DNA of 25,618 bases from a virus. The notes under the pieces are model-generated. The model was not told the DNA's origin. It saw only the letters and a program-made list of their open reading frames with translations, and made no database searches. Location: positions 1-25,618 of IMG/VR virus record IMGVR_UViG_3300021197_002025. One strand, written 5' to 3'. The translations under genes were made by a program, and so were the position numbers. Every line of letters begins with the position of its first letter. Position 1 is the first letter of the stretch. Shown in pieces: positions 20,401-25,618 of this stretch.

Positions 20401-23400
20401 TTATGCTGGGTAATAATTTCCATAACTACCACTTCTATCGTATGATACCTCAAGTGTTATGTTTATGTTTTGTATACCACCTTGGTTATCCATAAATGAA
20501 TCTTGGAATTTTGCCGGAGATCCATCTGTTTTCGACTTAAATATGTTTACCTTTAGCCTATCTCCAGGATGAACCTTATGGGTACCTTTATTATATGTTC
20601 TTTCCCAAGAAACTCTGCCAAAGTAACTTTTCGTTAACGCATTAGATCCAAAAACGTCAGTTGGTAGTGTTGGACCAGTTTCACTGTATAGGTTAATTAA
20701 AGATCCACTAAAACCATGTTGTGCATGGTCAACTTGAGTTGAAACTGGAACTAATGTGTCATGTGCATATGCTGCATCTCCATCAAAACCTGTTGCATCA
20801 GTATAAAACGGTCCTGGAACACCTGAACCGGATCTAAATACACTAGCAGATACAGCTATACAACTCTCTGCCATAAAAAAGCAATGTATCATTGTATAGT
20901 CTACCTTCATTCCAGTTATACTTCCACTATGTAGTACGTTTATTCCTTCAACATACTGTCTGGAATCAGCTGCATTTGCATATTGTTGGTATATTGTGTC
21001 ATCCGATAAATGGGCCTGAGGAACATTTTGGTATAAATTCATAGCTGCAATTGCGTTTAATGTTCCTTGTTTAAAAACATATTCTTGTGTTGTTTGGAAA
21101 ACTGTTCCACCTACATCTAAGTCTCCCGATGCTGAAATATTTATTGGGGAAAAATTATCTACTTGTAGCTCGTTGGCTATTAAAGTACCACTTGAGCTTA
21201 TATCGCCGTGTACTTGTAGCTCGTTAGCTATTACAGTACCACTTGCGCTAATGTCAAGAGATGCAGTTATACTACCTATAAATTCATGGGTATCATCTCC
21301 AACATCTCCAAAAATATTAGAACCTGAAGTTTCAATTGTTGAAGAAGTAATGTGAGATGAAGTTATTGAGGTTACAGTGATGCTTTCAACATTGTTAATA
21401 CTAAAGCCTCCCATATCTAGATCTTCTGTTGCAGTGTGATCTCCAAGATTATCTGCAGAACCTCCGCCAGTTCCTCCTACTCCATAACTACCAGTTAGGT
21501 ATAAGTCACCATTTGCATCTACAACTAAAACACTATTGTCTGTAGTATCTCCTCTATCGTTTAGTCCTTCAATTCTTATTTTAGAAAGTGGAGATTCGCC
21601 ACTTTGAGAAATTTGAAGTATATGCGTGTTTACTGAAATTGAACTATTTTCATCAAAAGAATCCCCTATAAATACAACTCGTCCTTCTCCTGTTGTTGTA
21701 TTTCTAGACTGAGATATATAATTGGATGCTATAAACCAGTCTCTATCTGCTCCTAAACTTAATGCAGTTGCAGTATCTCTAAATGACATTGAAACAAGTC
21801 TTCCTAAATTATTTTCAACAACAATCATTTGAGCATCTGCTCCGGCGTCTGCTCCTGGAGCTTGAGGATAATATATAGATCCACTTGAAACCATCATACT
21901 TCCAGAAACATTTAGCTCAAATCCAAAATGATACGGAGTAAAGGGTCCAGATAAAACGTCGTCATACCCAATATATACACTACTAGGAGTAGAGTCAGCT
22001 TTTCCGTCGTATGCTACCTGTAATCCAACCTTTCCTCCAACACCTATGGCAATGGAGTTTGCGTTTCTTTCATGAATAGTAAAACTTCCGGCTGGAGCGC
22101 CATCAAAAGTTGCTCCACCTGGGTCTAAATTAACTGTGTCAGTGTATCCTATTATTGAAGAAGTTGTTGCATTATTATGGTCAAATATAACCATTGCATT
22201 TTTTTGGTTTGCTAATCCTGCCCCATTAACATCAGATGCTAAATGTAGAATTGACGAGGAATATGATTCAAGCTTTAATGTTGCGTTTCCTTCATTAGTT
22301 AATTTTTTTACATGTAAAGGAAATCCTGGTTCAGATGTTAAAAAATTACCTATACCAACAGAACCACTGTGGTATATACTTCCCGTAAGATTTGGTTGAA
22401 ATTGTGCTTGGTCTCCTTGAGTAGTAAATGGTTTAACCCAGTCAGAATCACCCATAGGTGTTGCACCAATAAATTCTCCAATACTTGCACTAGTAAAATA
22501 AGCATTAGTTGCCGTGAAGGTAAACTCATTGTCAAATTCTATGTTTGGTATATCTGCAGTATAGACTGCCTTGTTGTGTTCATCATTGTAAAATTCAAAC
22601 TTAAAATCTAAAGCATCTACTTGACCTACATTTGCTTTTGTTGTAGGGATTATCGCGTCAAAAAAGTGAGGAGTATATCCGTGTTCATAATATGGTTTAA
22701 CGGTTACGTCAAATAAAAACCATAATCCTTGTTCAATTTTAAACCTTAAATATGCAAATTCAGTTGCATCTGCTTTATAGGTAAATCGTAAAGCTGATGT
22801 TTCGTATTCATTAAAAGGATCTTCTGTAACGACTAATTCTTGATTTTCAATATCGGTTATTTCACCAATCATTTGACCAAAATCGTCTCCATCATCATTT
22901 ATTGCCGAGCCATACATGTATATTTTTAAAATTGGAGTATTAGAATTTACCCTTTGACCAAAACACTTAAATTCTACCTGGTAATATTGATCTTGCCTAT
23001 GTTCTATTGGTATGGTAGAGTCTACTAATATATGGTTAGTACCATCAAGTTGGCCAACCTCATGGGCTAAAATAGAATCACCTATTTGTAATGAATCTGG
23101 GATTGGATTATTTACATTTCCAACTAGTTGTCTAAATACCTGTAAATTTTCATTTGCAAACCCTAGTCCATCAGATGAAGAAGCAGACCAGTAATTATCG
23201 ACTGATCCACTTACTCCAAACTGTGAAAAGTCTCCTGCAGAATGCCTGGTTACCAGCGATTCAGATTGTATTAATAAGTTTTGTGAAACTACAGGATTAT
23301 CTCCAACCAAAAAGTAGTCTGTGGCTGTTTGGTCGTTTCGTATAAATGTTTTTACTCTAGTCACGTCTCCAACTAACGGTGTTAAACCATTAAAAGAAAC

Positions 23401-24495
23401 TTTTGCATATGATGTTGCAAAGTTATTACTTCCACTAGCTAATGGATTACTTCTAGAAACAGGAGACTGTGCAAAATCTAATCTAAAATTACTAGCATTA
23501 AATCTTCTATGGAATACTTCTTTTTGGTTTGCTCTACCTATTCCTTGAAAAGTAGTATGTGGACTATTTACTCTTATCCTTAATGGAGAAACAACCTCTG
23601 ATATAATTGTATTAAACGCTCCTTGATTAGTGTATTGTTGAGTGTTTTCATCTATCTCTCCAGTACCATCTCCAGTCTCTATTTCGTTATATAGTGCAGG
23701 ACCAGTAGGACTGTTAAACGCGCTTGGAAAAGGGCTTTGAGGGGTTGGAATAAAAATTGTTCCTCCAACCATATCATTTGTAAAACCTCCAAAATCTGGA
23801 GCTTCTGTTGAAACTAAATAGTATTTGTCGCCGGCTGTTTCGTACCTAACGTTTGCTGTTGTATTTACTACTCCTTCAGATCCAGTAGAACATAGTGTAA
23901 ATAAAGATCTAGAGTTTGAAGCTGAAAGCTCTGCGTTATAGTGTAATTGAAAGTATGGCCTTTTTATTTCTTCTATTGTTATATCTGGCTTTTCAAAATA
24001 TACTATTTCGTCGGTGTTTCTTCGCCTAGGATAACAATTTAATCTTTTTGTCCAGCGTATATTAAATGTTCCTCTATACCTTGGAGGAGCTGGTTCAGAA
24101 ATATCTCTTTGCCTTTCTGAGTCAAAACCTACTTTTCCTTTTGCAACACCTACAATAGAGATTCGAGCATCTCCTTCAGGTACTTCTTTTCCGATCTCTA
24201 TTGCAAATATTCTTTCGTTTCCTTCTCCTATATGGTCATACGTTCTGATTGGTATAGTATCGCCATTTGCATCTAAAACTTCTATGGCTATTTCTGAGCC
24301 AGGAACAAGATTTTGTGTACCTGTAAAAGAAATTAAATTCCGTCCGGCCGTTAATTCTCTTGGAAATCTAGTTATTCCAAAATAATCATATGAGTCTGGG
24401 GATCCATCCTCTATAAATACGGGGATCGTGTCTAATCCTCTATAATCTAAAGGTTGAAACTTTAAAGGTTCTTTAAAACGTATTACTTTTGCCAT
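20401..24495 (-). CDS. Giant tail/baseplate fibre protein (1364 aa)
   Basis: This is the largest gene in the window. Residues 1-~120 form an Ig-like, probably baseplate-docking region (MAKVIRFKEPLKFQPLDYRG; FTGTQNLVPGSEIAIEVLDA). A basic, arginine-rich segment with RWTKRLNCYPRRRN (147-160) follows, then beta-rich sequence. About residues 700-1130 are shaft-like, with SVGIGNFLTSEPGF, NISASG and TVIANELQVHGDISSSG repeats, including a 51-bp tandem DNA duplication. The last ~200 residues are non-repetitive and end in a beta domain (HPGDRLKVNIFKS...). Unlike the smaller fibres it has a long unique N-terminal half, so it may bridge the baseplate and distal fibres, similar in placement to a proximal fibre; this is inference. 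It has a good Shine-Dalgarno (TTAGGAGT) and a 12-mer 21 nt upstream, and it heads the unit with the 585- and 117-aa genes. Confidence 0.85.
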   Translation of the reverse strand: MAKVIRFKEPLKFQPLDYRGLDTIPVFIEDGSPDSYDYFGITRFPRELTAGRNLISFTGTQNLVPGSEIAIEVLDANGDTIPIRTYDHIGEGNERIFAIEIGKEVPEGDARISIVGVAKGKVGFDSERQRDISEPAPPRYRGTFNIRWTKRLNCYPRRRNTDEIVYFEKPDITIEEIKRPYFQLHYNAELSASNSRSLFTLCSTGSEGVVNTTANVRYETAGDKYYLVSTEAPDFGGFTNDMVGGTIFIPTPQSPFPSAFNSPTGPALYNEIETGDGTGEIDENTQQYTNQGAFNTIISEVVSPLRIRVNSPHTTFQGIGRANQKEVFHRRFNASNFRLDFAQSPVSRSNPLASGSNNFATSYAKVSFNGLTPLVGDVTRVKTFIRNDQTATDYFLVGDNPVVSQNLLIQSESLVTRHSAGDFSQFGVSGSVDNYWSASSSDGLGFANENLQVFRQLVGNVNNPIPDSLQIGDSILAHEVGQLDGTNHILVDSTIPIEHRQDQYYQVEFKCFGQRVNSNTPILKIYMYGSAINDDGDDFGQMIGEITDIENQELVVTEDPFNEYETSALRFTYKADATEFAYLRFKIEQGLWFLFDVTVKPYYEHGYTPHFFDAIIPTTKANVGQVDALDFKFEFYNDEHNKAVYTADIPNIEFDNEFTFTATNAYFTSASIGEFIGATPMGDSDWVKPFTTQGDQAQFQPNLTGSIYHSGSVGIGNFLTSEPGFPLHVKKLTNEGNATLKLESYSSSILHLASDVNGAGLANQKNAMVIFDHNNATTSSIIGYTDTVNLDPGGATFDGAPAGSFTIHERNANSIAIGVGGKVGLQVAYDGKADSTPSSVYIGYDDVLSGPFTPYHFGFELNVSGSMMVSSGSIYYPQAPGADAGADAQMIVVENNLGRLVSMSFRDTATALSLGADRDWFIASNYISQSRNTTTGEGRVVFIGDSFDENSSISVNTHILQISQSGESPLSKIRIEGLNDRGDTTDNSVLVVDANGDLYLTGSYGVGGTGGGSADNLGDHTATEDLDMGGFSINNVESITVTSITSSHITSSTIETSGSNIFGDVGDDTHEFIGSITASLDISASGTVIANELQVHGDISSSGTLIANELQVDNFSPINISASGDLDVGGTVFQTTQEYVFKQGTLNAIAAMNLYQNVPQAHLSDDTIYQQYANAADSRQYVEGINVLHSGSITGMKVDYTMIHCFFMAESCIAVSASVFRSGSGVPGPFYTDATGFDGDAAYAHDTLVPVSTQVDHAQHGFSGSLINLYSETGPTLPTDVFGSNALTKSYFGRVSWERTYNKGTHKVHPGDRLKVNIFKSKTDGSPAKFQDSFMDNQGGIQNINITLEVSYDRSGSYGNYYPA
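21161..21262 (-). repeat. 51-bp tandem duplication in the 1364-aa gene
   Basis: Two adjacent 51-bp units (21161-21211 and 21212-21262) each encode a 17-residue step of the form ISSSGTLIANELQVHGD. They begin with ACTTGTAGCTCGTT on the plus strand and differ at only a few bases. They correspond to about residues 1078-1112. Confidence 0.85.
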
Positions 24496-24516
24496 TGAGT
24501 ACTCCTAACTATTCAA

Positions 24517-24528
24517 TATATAAATATC
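24517..24528 (-). promoter_or_regulatory. Intergenic 12-mer GATATTTATATA upstream of the 1364-aa gene
   Basis: This copy lies in the 47-nt gap after the gp46-like gene, 21 nt before the ATG, followed by TTAGGAGT as Shine-Dalgarno. The spacing fits a promoter with a short leader. Confidence 0.62.
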
Positions 24529-24542
24529 AAATAACGGCGTAA

Positions 24543-25618
24543 TTAGTGCTCAACATGGCTATAACCTTTCTTGTTTGATATTTCCAAAAGGTTATCAGTA
24601 GCATCTTTCATTAAATCTATGTGTGATATTACTGTTATAAAGTCAAAATTTAGTTTTAAATATTCGAATAATCTAAAAATTGCGTTTAAGTTGTTTGAAT
24701 CTAAATTTCCAAATCCTTCATCTATTGCTAAAAAATTTGGACACGGTAAATTAGATACATTTATTAATGCTGCTCGTATTGCAAGTGAGCTTACAAATTT
24801 TTCCATTCCACTAGTCATTTCTAAAGGCCATTTTTCTGAATCGCTATATACTATATACGTATTTATGTTTCTACCGTCTGTTTCAAATTGTATTGAAAAG
24901 TCTGATATTTGAGAAAGAATAACGTTTACCTCTTCTTCAACATAAGGAAGTATTTCTGAAATTAACTCGTACGGAACTCCGTCTCTTTGTATTGCACTAA
25001 GATAATATTCGTACGCTTTAAGTCTTTCTTCTAGGTCGTGTGCTCTTTCAATTGACTCATGAATAGATTGAATAGTTTTTTCACAAACTTTAATGTCACT
25101 ATATGCTTGTTGTTGCTTTGAAGCTACTTCTTGTAAGTTTTCAGTTATTTCTTCTAACTCTAATTCTTTTTGTTCTATCTTTTCATTTATTTTATTATTT
25201 GAAACTATAGATCGCTTATTTTCAAAAAACTTATCAATTGAACTTTTTGTGTTTTTTATATCTAATTCTTTAGAAGATATGTTAGATTCTCTAGTAACTT
25301 TTTTTACCTTTATTTCAGATTGATATTTTACGTGTAATGCTAGTTTAGATTCTAGGTTTATTAATTTTTGCAGCCTGGTAACTGAAGGTTTTAAATTATT
25401 TTTTTCAGTTTCAAGATTATTTTTTTCAAATAAAAGTTTTTCAGTTTCTATTTTTAGTTTTGGAAGTTCTTGTTTGGCAGTTTCTGCATTTTTTACAAAT
25501 ACATTGTCTCGGCAGTATTCACAGTCTGGATCGTACTCATGACTATGTAATCTTTTAACGGTATCTAACTTATTTTTAACTTCTTCCTTCATTAAGTCTA
25601 TCATATTATTTACTTTTT
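24543..25618 (-). CDS. gp46: Recombination endonuclease ATPase subunit, T4 gp46-like (C-terminal part)
   Basis: This is the SMC/Rad50-family ATPase that, with gp47, processes DNA ends in recombination-dependent replication. The visible part has a zinc hook CEYC (C28 and C31 counted from the first internal ATG at 25604), a coiled coil (about 38-200), the ABC signature SGMEK (265-269), Walker B FLAIDEGFGNLD (291-302) and the H-loop histidine in VISHID (H328). The Walker A half is missing. The frame stays open from 25604 to the window edge with no stop and no Shine-Dalgarno at 25604, so that ATG is internal and the gene continues beyond the window. T4 gp46 is 560 aa, consistent with ~200 residues lost. 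It abuts the fibre genes and marks the end of the replication/recombination side. Confidence 0.9.
   Translation of the reverse strand, partial: KVNNMIDLMKEEVKNKLDTVKRLHSHEYDPDCEYCRDNVFVKNAETAKQELPKLKIETEKLLFEKNNLETEKNNLKPSVTRLQKLINLESKLALHVKYQSEIKVKKVTRESNISSKELDIKNTKSSIDKFFENKRSIVSNNKINEKIEQKELELEEITENLQEVASKQQQAYSDIKVCEKTIQSIHESIERAHDLEERLKAYEYYLSAIQRDGVPYELISEILPYVEEEVNVILSQISDFSIQFETDGRNINTYIVYSDSEKWPLEMTSGMEKFVSSLAIRAALINVSNLPCPNFLAIDEGFGNLDSNNLNAIFRLFEYLKLNFDFITVISHIDLMKDATDNLLEISNKKGYSHVEH

Noticed and set aside
108-24528. TATAAATA on the plus strand as T4 late promoters for antisense transcription
   Set aside because: The plus strand does read TATAAATA at the six 12-mers, but no plus-strand genes follow, and the copies sit at the 5' ends of minus-strand units. 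A promoter for the minus-strand genes is the simpler reading. Antisense transcription is not excluded without RNA data.
25602-25604. Start codon of the gp46-like protein at 25604
   Set aside because: The frame is open through the window edge, there is no Shine-Dalgarno, and the Walker A half is missing. It is an internal methionine.

Overview
The window is a stretch of the late (virion) region of an AT-rich, T4-like myovirus. By eye it is about one third GC. The T4-type assignment rests on a gp20-like portal, a gp17-like large terminase and a gp46-like recombination ATPase. Its small, lysine-rich, AT-biased genes and its fibre proteins built from 'GNISASGNI' and 'VGIGTTSPxEKLxV' repeats suggest a marine phage. 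The host cannot be read from the sequence; a SAR11/pelagiphage-like or other marine gammaproteobacterial or alphaproteobacterial host is a guess. All 24 supported genes lie on the minus strand, so the reading order below runs from high to low coordinates. I see no tRNA, CRISPR array, integrase or transposase.

Layout in transcription order. (1) The C-terminal part of a gp46-like SMC/Rad50 ATPase (24543 to the right edge, cut by the window). (2) A 1364-aa tail/baseplate-fibre protein, a 585-aa fibre and a 117-aa fibre-associated protein. (3) A repeat-rich 653-aa fibre and two microproteins (62 and 54 aa). (4) A 587-aa fibre, a 54-aa coiled-coil microprotein, a guanidinoacetate-methyltransferase-like enzyme and a 222-aa beta-rich protein. 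(5) 105-aa and 192-aa virion-type proteins, a 732-aa fibre, a 58-aa microprotein paralogous to the earlier 54-aa one, and a 188-aa beta-rich protein. (6) A P-loop kinase overlapping by 4 nt with an 801-aa protein that joins a cytidylyltransferase-like domain to a ligase-like (KxDG) domain, then a 196-aa zinc-ribbon protein. (7) A lysine-rich 309-aa protein and a holin-like membrane protein. (8) Large terminase and portal. (9) The GTG-initiated start of a further gene that leaves the window at the left edge.

The most striking pattern is a near-exact 12-bp element, (T/G)ATATTTATATA on the coding strand. It occurs six times, and a sister form ATATTTATTGTA occurs twice. All eight copies lie between genes, and they mark precisely the boundaries between the blocks listed above. 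Every intergenic gap longer than 20 nt has one copy, and the short or overlapping junctions have none except one 15-nt gap that consists almost entirely of the motif. I infer that this is the phage's late promoter. It reads as the reverse complement of the T4 late element TATAAATA. At three genes (terminase, kinase, the 105-aa protein) it abuts or overlaps the start codon and leaves no room for a Shine-Dalgarno sequence.

Other points of interest are the kinase plus nucleotidyltransferase/ligase pair, the creatine-pathway-type methyltransferase inside a fibre cluster, the repeated 'fibre plus coiled-coil microprotein' module, recombinogenic repeats shared between fibre genes, and a terminase-portal order that lacks the sheath and tube genes found between them in T4.
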